Of a stretch of DNA of 44,331 bases, positions 22,606 through 30,270 are shown piece after piece. Each line of letters opens with the position of its first letter. Positions within the stretch are counted from its first letter, which is position 1. Origin of the DNA: Gemmatimonadota bacterium (GTDB taxonomy: Bacteria > Gemmatimonadota > Gemmatimonadetes > Gemmatimonadales > Gemmatimonadaceae); contig CANHTA010000001.1 in the NCBI GenBank assembly GCA_947463135.1, positions 1 through 44,331 on the forward strand, written 5' to 3'. The notes under the pieces were generated by a model, which had not been told where the DNA came from, did not search any database, and was given only the letters and a program-made list of their open reading frames with translations. The position numbers and the translations under genes are program-made.

Positions 22606-24564
22606 TTAACGCGGCGGGAAGTACACCACGTAAATCCGGTAGATCCCGTTCTGATCGCGCACCATGCCGGGGACTGAACCCGGACCCACCGCGGTGGTCT
22701 GACGGGTCCACGTGGTCCCATTGGTGCTGGTCGCGATGTACGTCGTATCGGAGCGCGGATCGGGTACACCCATGGGGCGGGTCTTGAACGCCATCGCATA
22801 GCTGTTCGCGCCAACGGTGATGGGGCTTGGGTCGCAGATGATTCCCGCCGAGCTCGGCGGAATGGCTACCGACCGCGTGCCGAAGGTGAGGCCGTCGGTG
22901 GATGTGGCATAGGTGATCCCCTCGCCACACGCGTACAAGTAGTACGTCGATCCGATACGCAGGGCCCCGGGGATGCTGGCGCCCGAGGAGCGTGTCCCTG
23001 CGTCCGACGTGTACGGGAAGGTGAGGCCCGTGGCATCGGTTGAGGTGGCGCTGAACACCGACGGGTTTGACGCAACGGTTTGCGCGTACAACATGCGGAT
23101 CCGCCCGTCGGCGAGCACCATGGGAAACGGATCGGTAATCGACGACGAGGCGGTAAAGGCGGTGCCCCGCTGCACGAACGATTCCCCGTGGTTGGTTGAT
23201 TCGGCCACCCCCATCTTCCACTGGTTGTTGGGTTGGCTGGTGGCCGGGTCGCCGCTGCGCGTGTTGTTCATGAGGTAGTACAGCAGAATGCGGCCGTCGG
23301 GCATGAGCACCGGCGATGGGTCCACGACCTCGAGCGCATCCCCGTTGCTGATGACGACCGTTTTGAATTGCCACGGGCCGGTGAGCGACGCGCTGTAGTA
23401 CATGCGCAGCGTCAAGAGGCTGCTCACCGTCACCGCCACTGATGCCGATTTCCCCTCGGCGGTCGCCGTGACGGTTGCCGTCCCCGGCCCGATCCCACCC
23501 ACGCGACCGCTGGCGTTTACCTGCACCACCGTCGGGGCGCTGGTGGACCAGGTCACCGTGCGGTCGGTGAGGGTATTCCCGTTGTCGTCGCGCACGGTGG
23601 CCGTCAGCTGTGCCATACTGTCCGTGTACAGCTGCAGGCTCGATGCGGTGAGCGAGATGCTGCCAACGGGGGCGCGCTCCACGGTGACCACCGTGGAGGC
23701 GGTGCGCCCTTCCACGGAGGCCGTCATGGTTGCCGTGCCCGGCACGACTGCGGACACCACGCCGGCGGTGCTGATGTTGGCCACGGCCGTCGCATTGGAC
23801 TGCCAGGTGACCGCGCGACCTGTGAGCGCGCCACCGGCACTGTCACGCGCGCTGGCGATGAGCTGGAGGGTGGCGCCCACGCGGATGGTGGGCGTGGCAG
23901 GCGTAATGACGACGCTGGCCACGGGGACGGGGGTAACCGTGACGGTGGCGGTCGCCGAACGCCCCTCCGCCGTGGCGGTAATCGTGGTCGTCCCTGCGGC
24001 AATCGCCGTGACGCCGCCGGACGCGGAGACCGTGGCGATGGTGGCAGCGGCGGTGCTCCAGGTGACGGGGCGACCCGTTAGCGCAGCCCCGGCGGCGTCC
24101 CGCGCGGCGGCGGTGAGCGTGCAGCTCCCACCAACCACCAAGGCGCAGCTCGCCGGGGTAACCGACAGCGTGGCGATGGGAATGGGCGTCACCGTGATGG
24201 TGGCGGTGCCGCTGCGTCCTTCACTGGTGGCCGTGATCGAAGCCGATCCGGGCGCCACCGCGCTCACCACGCCATTCGCCACCGTGGCAATCGTCGGGGC
24301 CGACGTGGCCCACGATACGCTCCGGTCGCTCAGGACCCGCCCCGCCGCATCGGTGGGCGCGGCCACCAACGTACACGTCGCGGCGGGAACAAGGGCACAG
24401 GTGGTTGGCGTCACCGTTACCGACGCAACCGGTGCCGGTGTGGTACCGCCTCCCGGGGTGGTGGGCGTGCCGCTACCACCATCGCCACTGGCGCAGGCTG
24501 ACAGCCCCAAGGCAAGAGCGGCGACCAAGACCGCAGGAACAGGGACAACGAGACGTCGGATCAC
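22606..24564 (-). CDS. Lipoprotein with four Big_2 repeats and a beta-propeller
   Basis: A 652-residue exported lipoprotein. The GTG at 24564 begins a signal peptide with the lipobox GLSAC. After a Gly/Thr/Pro linker come four tandem Big_2 (BID_2) Ig-like repeats of about 83-85 residues. The first two carry a Cys pair absent from the others (TTCALVPAATC, ASCALVVGGSC). The C-terminal ~280 residues contain repeated blade-like motifs (VDPSPVLMPDGRILLYYL, DPFPMVLADGRIRMLYA, ICDPSPITVG), suggesting a five-bladed propeller as in GH43/GH32/sialidase-like proteins. Glycan binding or hydrolysis is possible, but I cannot identify the catalytic acids. It is monocistronic here. Confidence 0.8.
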   Translation of the reverse strand: MIRRLVVPVPAVLVAALALGLSACASGDGGSGTPTTPGGGTTPAPVASVTVTPTTCALVPAATCTLVAAPTDAAGRVLSDRSVSWATSAPTIATVANGVVSAVAPGSASITATSEGRSGTATITVTPIPIATLSVTPASCALVVGGSCTLTAAARDAAGAALTGRPVTWSTAAATIATVSASGGVTAIAAGTTTITATAEGRSATATVTVTPVPVASVVITPATPTIRVGATLQLIASARDSAGGALTGRAVTWQSNATAVANISTAGVVSAVVPGTATMTASVEGRTASTVVTVERAPVGSISLTASSLQLYTDSMAQLTATVRDDNGNTLTDRTVTWSTSAPTVVQVNASGRVGGIGPGTATVTATAEGKSASVAVTVSSLLTLRMYYSASLTGPWQFKTVVISNGDALEVVDPSPVLMPDGRILLYYLMNNTRSGDPATSQPNNQWKMGVAESTNHGESFVQRGTAFTASSSITDPFPMVLADGRIRMLYAQTVASNPSVFSATSTDATGLTFPYTSDAGTRSSGASIPGALRIGSTYYLYACGEGITYATSTDGLTFGTRSVAIPPSSAGIICDPSPITVGANSYAMAFKTRPMGVPDPRSDTTYIATSTNGTTWTRQTTAVGPGSVPGMVRDQNGIYRIYVVYFPPR

Positions 24565-24812
24565 GGTGGTAGGGTGAGGGTGGAACAGGTGTGGTTTCCG
24601 AAGAAACCATGCCGATGACACCAGCCTCAACAGGATACGGCGCGGATTTGCGAGGCACTAGCCGTGCGTGTCACACGTCCGTCTCAGCGTTGCCTGGGGA
24701 CGCGGTCCCCGGAGCACGCTCGGAATTCCCGGGTTCACTGGCGGGTCCCCTGTTGCGTGGTAACTTCAGAGGGCTTGGGCTCCCAGACCGCTGTTTCCCT
24801 GAGGGAACTTCT
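24565..24812. promoter_or_regulatory. Divergent promoter region with two palindromes
   Basis: This 248-bp region lies between the leftward Big_2 lipoprotein and the rightward M20 operon. TGGTTTC-CGAA-GAAACCA (24592-24609) is a perfect seven-base-pair inverted repeat 28 bp before the lipoprotein start. In the leftward RNA its loop would be UUCG closed by C-G, a very stable tetraloop. GGGGAC-GCG-GTCCCC (24696-24710) is a perfect operator-like palindrome near the middle. No consensus promoter is clear on either strand, and no gene is visible. Confidence 0.45.
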
Positions 24813-26261
24813 ATGCTTCGCGTTCTCCGCTCGTCTCCGCTCGCTTGGGCCGTTGGGCTGCCGTTCGCGTACGCCGCGTGGTGCACCACGGCCACGGTCA
24901 CGGCCGCCACGGCCGGTGCGCAGCCCCTGACGGATTCCACCGCCCTCTTGCTCTCGCGCCTGATTCAGGCGAACAGCAGTAATCCGCCGGGGCATACCCA
25001 GCAGATCGCGGACATTCTTGGCCCGCTGTTTCGTGCGCGCGGTTTTCAGGTGGACATCGTCCCCACGCCCGACTCAGCCAAGGTCCACTTCTTTGCCCGC
25101 TTGAAAGGCAACGGGTCGAAGAAGCCGCTCCTGCTTGCGGCACATGCCGATGTGGTGGGGGTGGAACGTGAAAAGTGGAGCGTTGACCCGTTTGCCGGCG
25201 TGATCAAAGACGGTGCGGTGTACGGGCGTGGTGCGATCGACTTCAAGGGCGGCATCGCCGTGTTCGCGCGGGCCGCGCTGTTGCTGGCGGATCGGAAGGT
25301 ACCCCTCGACCGCGACGTCATCTTCCTGGCCGAGGCCGACGAGGAGGGTGCACCGATGAACACCAGCTGGTTGGCGCGGCAGCACTGGGACAAGATGGAC
25401 GCCGAGTTTGCGTTGAATGAGGGGGGATGGATCATCAAGCGCGAGGACGGCCGCGTGCAGTATGTGAGCATCTCCACCTCCGACAAGCGCGTGATGAATG
25501 TGGTGCTCACGGCAAAGGGCACAAGCACGCATGCGTCCATGCCGTTGCCGGACAATGCGCTCGTGACGATTGGCCGCGCGCTGGCCAAGCTTGGCAGTTA
25601 CGAAACGCCATTGGAGTTCACCCCCGATTCCCGTCGCTTTTTTGAAACGCTTGCGGCGACCAGTGATGCGGCGTCGGGCAAGCTGTTTACGGAGCTGTTG
25701 CACGGTACCGCGGCGCAGGTCTCTGCGGCGGATCGTGCGATCTCACGGGACGCGCTGCTCCATTCGCTGATGCGCAACACGATTGCGCCGGTGATTGTTG
25801 CTGGCGGATTCCGCAGCAATGTCATTCCGGGGTCGGCCGAGGCGACGCTCAACGTGCGTCTCATCCCCGGGAGTGATCCGGAGGCCTTTGTGCAGTCCCT
25901 CCGCACCTTGTTCAACGACCCGTTACTCACGGTCACGATGGCGTCGGCACCTGCTGCGGCCACCGCGGCGTCGGCCGATACCTCCTTGCTGTATCGTGCG
26001 TTGGCGGCTGAGGCGAAAGCGCAGTGGCCAGAGGCGCAGGTGACGCCCTATCTGTTTCAGGCCGGGACCGACGCGGCTGCGTGGCGGTCACGCGGTATTC
26101 CGGTGTTTGGCATTTATCCGTACCCAATCAGTAACGACGAGTTGCGCCGCATGCATGGCAATGATGAACGGGTGAGCGTTGAGTCGCTCCGGCAGGGTAC
26201 CGAGATGCTGTATCGCACGCTGGTGCGTGTGGCGGGTTCAACTGCCGGGCGGTCACGATGA
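24813..26261 (+). CDS. M20 family metallopeptidase, exported
   Basis: A 482-residue dizinc carboxypeptidase/aminoacylase-like enzyme. Its signal peptide runs to about residue 35 (ATAGAQP). Metal and catalytic motifs are LLAAHADVVGV (HxD), GRGAIDFKGG (bridging Asp), AEADEEGA (catalytic Glu and ligand Glu) and the late HGNDERVS (His). The middle holds the lid/dimerisation domain (TSTHASMPLPDNALVTIGRA). GAGGGAA precedes the ATG by seven bases. It probably trims short peptides or N-acyl amino acids in the periplasm. Its stop overlaps the next gene (ATGA), so it is translationally coupled to the DUF1592 haem protein. Confidence 0.92.
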   Translation: MLRVLRSSPLAWAVGLPFAYAAWCTTATVTAATAGAQPLTDSTALLLSRLIQANSSNPPGHTQQIADILGPLFRARGFQVDIVPTPDSAKVHFFARLKGNGSKKPLLLAAHADVVGVEREKWSVDPFAGVIKDGAVYGRGAIDFKGGIAVFARAALLLADRKVPLDRDVIFLAEADEEGAPMNTSWLARQHWDKMDAEFALNEGGWIIKREDGRVQYVSISTSDKRVMNVVLTAKGTSTHASMPLPDNALVTIGRALAKLGSYETPLEFTPDSRRFFETLAATSDAASGKLFTELLHGTAAQVSAADRAISRDALLHSLMRNTIAPVIVAGGFRSNVIPGSAEATLNVRLIPGSDPEAFVQSLRTLFNDPLLTVTMASAPAAATAASADTSLLYRALAAEAKAQWPEAQVTPYLFQAGTDAAAWRSRGIPVFGIYPYPISNDELRRMHGNDERVSVESLRQGTEMLYRTLVRVAGSTAGRSR

Positions 26262-28849
26262 AAGCCGCGGTGACCGTGGGCGCCGGTACGCTGATCCTCG
26301 CTCTCGCGGTGGGCAGCACGATGCAGGCGGATCTGGGCGATGCGCGCAACGATGTCCGTACTCGCGCAGCTGCCGGGTTGGCGGTGGGCGTGGTGTCGCC
26401 CGCGACGTATCTTGCCCCCGCTGCCCCAGTGCCGCTGGCACGGTACCGCGCCACCCTCAACCATCTGCGCCCGTCGGTCGGCGGGCATGCCCGCACCACG
26501 CGTACGCTCGCCCCGGTGGTGCTTAACGAGGTGGTGAAAAAGAATTGCGCCGGCTGTCACAGCGACCAGCGCAAGATGGGGAACTTCTCCCTGCAATCGT
26601 TTGACTTGGCCACGGTTGGCGCCACGTCGCCGATCATCGCCGAGAAGATGATCGGGAAGCTCCGCACCGGGATGATGCCGCCCCCGGGGCGCCCGCGCCC
26701 GGCTGGTGACACGCTCGAGGTGCTCACCGAAACGCTGGAACGGCAGATGGACGCGCTCGCCGTGCGGAAGCCGGATATCGGCCGACGCTCGTTTCAGCGC
26801 TTAAACCGCGCGGAGTACGAGAGAGCCATTAAGGACCTGCTCACGCTCTCGGTCAACGCCGAGTCGTGGCTGCCGCTGGATACCAAGAGCGCAAACTTCG
26901 ATAACATTGCCGATGTGCAGATCCCCTCGGCCACGGTCCTCGAGGCGTATCTCGATGCGGCGAGCGCGGTGAGCCGTATGGCGGTGGGCGATGCGAAGGC
27001 CACCGTGTCAACCTCGACGTACAAGGTGTCGCGTCTCGCGAATCAGAATGATTACGAGGGGAACACGCCGGTGGGGACACGTGGAGGAACGGCCGCCACG
27101 CACTACTTCCCAGCCGACGGCGCCTATGTGTTCTCGGTGTCGCTGCACTCCACGCCCATTGGACAGCTGGTTGGCGGGAACGCACCGTTTGATGAGCAGC
27201 TCGAATTCTCCGTGGATGGCCAGCGCGTGGCGCTGCTCGACATTGATCGCGGCATGCACGAGAGTGAGCCCAATGGGCTCGATCTCAAAACGGTCCCCAT
27301 CACGGTGAAGGCGGGTCCGCATGTGATCGCTGCGGCGTATGTCCGCACCTTTGAAGGACCGGTGGAAGACCTGATGACGCCGATCGGCAACAGCCTGCCG
27401 GATACGCAAATCGGGATTCAGGACGCGATCACCATTCAGGGACACATGAAGTTGCTGAGTGTGACCGGCCCCTTCAATCCCACGGGGGTGTCTGACACGC
27501 CCAGCCGCCGTCGCGTGTTTACCTGCCGTCCGCTCAGTGCCGCCGAACAGCGTCCGTGTGCGGAAAAGATTGTGAATCGCCTGGGCTCGCTGGCGTATCG
27601 TCGTCCACTCACCGTGACGGATCGCACGGCGATCATGCGCTTCTATGACGAAGAGGCGAAGGACGGGGGATTTGAAAACGGCGTGCGGGGGGCGGTGGAA
27701 GCCATCCTGGCCAGCCCGGCCTTTGTCTTCCGCGCCGAGGAAGTGGCCGCCACAGCCAAGCCGGGTGCGAAGGTCGCAGTGGCTTCAACCGACCTGGCAT
27801 CACGCCTGAGCTTTTTCTTGTGGGGCACTCTCCCCGATTCCACACTCAACAGCGTGGCGCAGCGCGGCCTGCTGAATGACACGACGGTGTTGGTGGCACA
27901 GGCGAAGCGCATGTTGGCCGATCCGCGTGCCGATGCGCTCGCCACCCGATTCGCGTCACAATGGCTGCGGCTTCAGGACATTGAGAAGGTGCATCCCGAT
28001 CCGTTGCTGTATCCGGCGTTTAATTTGCAGCTCGCCAAGAACCTGCAGCAGGAAACCGAGCTGTTCATGGCCAGCTTGGTGCGCGAGAACCGGAGCCTGC
28101 TGGACATGTACACGGCCGATTACACGTATGTGAACGACGAGCTGGCCCGGCACTACGGCATGACCGACGTGGTGGGGCGCGAGTTCCGCCGTGTCACCCA
28201 CACCGACAAGAACCGCGTCGGCATTCTCGGCCACGGCAGCGTGCTGCTGCTCACGTCGCAGGGCAATCGCACGTCGCCGGTGTTGCGTGGCAAGTGGGTG
28301 ATGGAAGTGCTCATGGGGTCGCCGCCACCGCCGCCGCCGCCCAACGTGCCCGATCTCGAAGTGACTGGCGCCAGCAAGGAAGGGCGCATGCTCACCACAC
28401 GCCAGCGTATGGAAGAGCACCGCGATAACGCGTCGTGCCGCTCCTGTCACCAGTTCATCGATCCGATCGGGCTCGCGCTTGATAACTTTGACGTGATCGG
28501 TCAGTGGCGCATCAAGGAGAACAACATGCCGCTGGATACCCGCGGCGATTACTACGATGGCACCAAGATCACCGGCCCGCGCGAACTGCAGCAGGTGTTA
28601 CTCAAGCGCCCCGTACCGCTGGTGCGCACATTCGTGACGAACCTCATGGCCTACGCCGTGGGCCGGCGCGTGGAGTACTCGGATGGGCCGGCAATCCGCA
28701 AGATCGAAGCGTCGGTGAAGGCCCGGAACTACCGTATTCAAGATGTCGTGCTGGGTGTGGTGAAGAGTGACGCGTTCCGGATGCGTATGGTGCCGGTCGC
28801 TCAGGCAGCACTCCCCGCGAGCGGGGCATCAGTCGGCCACAGCCGCTGA
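26258..28849 (+). CDS. DUF1592-type c-haem protein (planctomycete cytochrome family)
   Basis: An 863-residue exported protein starting with a hydrophobic signal segment. A c-type haem site CAGCH lies at 97-101 (VKKNCAGCHSDQRKMG), with MMPPPGRPRP after it. Then come segments matching the usual order DUF1587 (RRSFQRLNRAEYERAIKDLL), DUF1595 (SLAYRRPLTVTDR), DUF1592 (ASRLSFFLWGTLPD), DUF1588 (GILGHGSVLLLTSQGNRTSP, polyproline stretch) and DUF1585. A second Cys pair is CRSCH at 727-731 in SCRSCHQFIDPIGLALDNFD, a possible second haem site. A beta-rich region at about 250-380 may be a carbohydrate-binding fold. Family members pair with DUF1552 proteins, as here; the biochemical role is not established. 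Confidence 0.92.
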   Translation: MKAAVTVGAGTLILALAVGSTMQADLGDARNDVRTRAAAGLAVGVVSPATYLAPAAPVPLARYRATLNHLRPSVGGHARTTRTLAPVVLNEVVKKNCAGCHSDQRKMGNFSLQSFDLATVGATSPIIAEKMIGKLRTGMMPPPGRPRPAGDTLEVLTETLERQMDALAVRKPDIGRRSFQRLNRAEYERAIKDLLTLSVNAESWLPLDTKSANFDNIADVQIPSATVLEAYLDAASAVSRMAVGDAKATVSTSTYKVSRLANQNDYEGNTPVGTRGGTAATHYFPADGAYVFSVSLHSTPIGQLVGGNAPFDEQLEFSVDGQRVALLDIDRGMHESEPNGLDLKTVPITVKAGPHVIAAAYVRTFEGPVEDLMTPIGNSLPDTQIGIQDAITIQGHMKLLSVTGPFNPTGVSDTPSRRRVFTCRPLSAAEQRPCAEKIVNRLGSLAYRRPLTVTDRTAIMRFYDEEAKDGGFENGVRGAVEAILASPAFVFRAEEVAATAKPGAKVAVASTDLASRLSFFLWGTLPDSTLNSVAQRGLLNDTTVLVAQAKRMLADPRADALATRFASQWLRLQDIEKVHPDPLLYPAFNLQLAKNLQQETELFMASLVRENRSLLDMYTADYTYVNDELARHYGMTDVVGREFRRVTHTDKNRVGILGHGSVLLLTSQGNRTSPVLRGKWVMEVLMGSPPPPPPPNVPDLEVTGASKEGRMLTTRQRMEEHRDNASCRSCHQFIDPIGLALDNFDVIGQWRIKENNMPLDTRGDYYDGTKITGPRELQQVLLKRPVPLVRTFVTNLMAYAVGRRVEYSDGPAIRKIEASVKARNYRIQDVVLGVVKSDAFRMRMVPVAQAALPASGASVGHSR

Positions 28850-28881
28850 ATTTCCTGATCAACTCCTAAGGAGCAACAGCT

Positions 28882-30270
28882 ATGCAGTTCCTGACTGGAA
28901 AGGCGATGCCTCGCCGACAGTTCGTGCAGTCACTCAGCGCCACCATCGCGCTGCCGTATCTGAACGCCATGGTCCCCCGCGGCCAGAGCATCATGGGGTC
29001 AGCCAATGCGGCGCCGCGACTCATCGCCATTGAAATGGTGCACGGCGCCGCCGGCGCCAACGACATCGGCGCCAAACTCAATTTCTGGTCACCCGCCGCC
29101 ACCGGTCGTACCTTCGACCTGTCGCCGTCGGCCCTGTCCTCGCTGGAGAAGTACCGCGAGTACATGACGATCATCAGCAACACCGATGTGCGCGAAGCCG
29201 AGCCGGCGGCGCCGCCCGAGATCGGCGGCGACCATTTCCGCTCGAGCGCGACGTTCCTTACGCAGACGCACCCGAAGCAGACGGAAGGGTCCGACGTCAA
29301 GATTGCCACGTCGCTCGATCAGCTCTATGCCCAGCGCTTCGGGCAAGACACACCCATCCCGTCGATGCAGCTGTGCATTGAGAATGTCGACCAGGCCGGT
29401 GGGTGCTCGTATGGCTATGCCTGTGTGTATACCGACTCCATCAGCTGGAAGTCGCCCACTGAACCACTGCCGGTGATTCGTGATCCGCGCGTGGCCTTCG
29501 AAAAGCTGTTCGGCGTGGGCGGCAATAGCGCCGAGCGGGCCGACCGCCGTCGGTCCCGACGCAGCATTCTCGACTTCGTGTCGGGACAGATGACGTCGCT
29601 GTCCCGGGGCCTCGACGCGGACGACCGGCACCGCATGGATCGCTACCTCACGGACATCCGCGAGGTAGAGCGTCGTATTCAGATGGTAGAAGCGCGCAAC
29701 ACGAGCGGCGAAGAGCGCGAGTTGGCGGCCGCACCGGCGGGTGTTCCCGATTCGTTCAAGGAACATGTCGAACTCATGTTCGACATTCAGGCGCTCGCCT
29801 TCGCCGCCGATGTCACTCGCGTGTTCTCCTTCAAGATGAGCCGCGACGGCACCAGCCGGACGTATCCGGAGAGCGGTACCGATAAGGGCTTTCATCCCGC
29901 CTCGCACCATGGCGGTGGCGAAAAGGGTGTGCGTGACTTCCAGCTGCTCAACAAGTATCACGTGTCGATGCTGCCGTACCTGCTCGACAAACTGAAGAGC
30001 ATTCAGGAAGGCGAGAGCAACATGCTCGACAAAACGATGATTATTTACGGTTCGCCGATGGGTGATCCGAACGTGCATAATCATCGTCGCTGTCCCCTCA
30101 TGCTGCTCGGCAAGGCCGAAAACCGGCTGGCCGGGAACCTGCACATCAAAGCGCCCGATGGTACGCCGATGGCGAATGCGATGCTCAGCATGATGCACAC
30201 GCTTGGCATGAACGACCTCACCACCTTCGGGGACAGCACGGGGGCGCTGAATCTGAATGCCCATGCATAA
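28882..30270 (+). CDS. DUF1552 domain protein with Tat-like signal
   Basis: A 462-residue protein. The N-terminus has a twin-arginine-like motif (PRRQFVQSL) and a hydrophobic stretch, consistent with Tat export of a folded protein. The body is the DUF1552 domain (ANDIGAKLNFWSPAATG; DEADIR-like SLSRGLDADDRHRMDRYL; FKMSRDGTSRTYPESG; MLDKTMIIYGSPMGD). DUF1552 is related to the sulfatase-like DUF1501 group by general appearance, but no enzyme activity is known to me. An ideal AAGGAG ribosome-binding site (28868-28873) sits eight bases before the ATG. It lies 32 bp after the haem gene and overlaps the ankyrin gene by 14 bases. Confidence 0.92.
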   Translation: MQFLTGKAMPRRQFVQSLSATIALPYLNAMVPRGQSIMGSANAAPRLIAIEMVHGAAGANDIGAKLNFWSPAATGRTFDLSPSALSSLEKYREYMTIISNTDVREAEPAAPPEIGGDHFRSSATFLTQTHPKQTEGSDVKIATSLDQLYAQRFGQDTPIPSMQLCIENVDQAGGCSYGYACVYTDSISWKSPTEPLPVIRDPRVAFEKLFGVGGNSAERADRRRSRRSILDFVSGQMTSLSRGLDADDRHRMDRYLTDIREVERRIQMVEARNTSGEERELAAAPAGVPDSFKEHVELMFDIQALAFAADVTRVFSFKMSRDGTSRTYPESGTDKGFHPASHHGGGEKGVRDFQLLNKYHVSMLPYLLDKLKSIQEGESNMLDKTMIIYGSPMGDPNVHNHRRCPLMLLGKAENRLAGNLHIKAPDGTPMANAMLSMMHTLGMNDLTTFGDSTGALNLNAHA

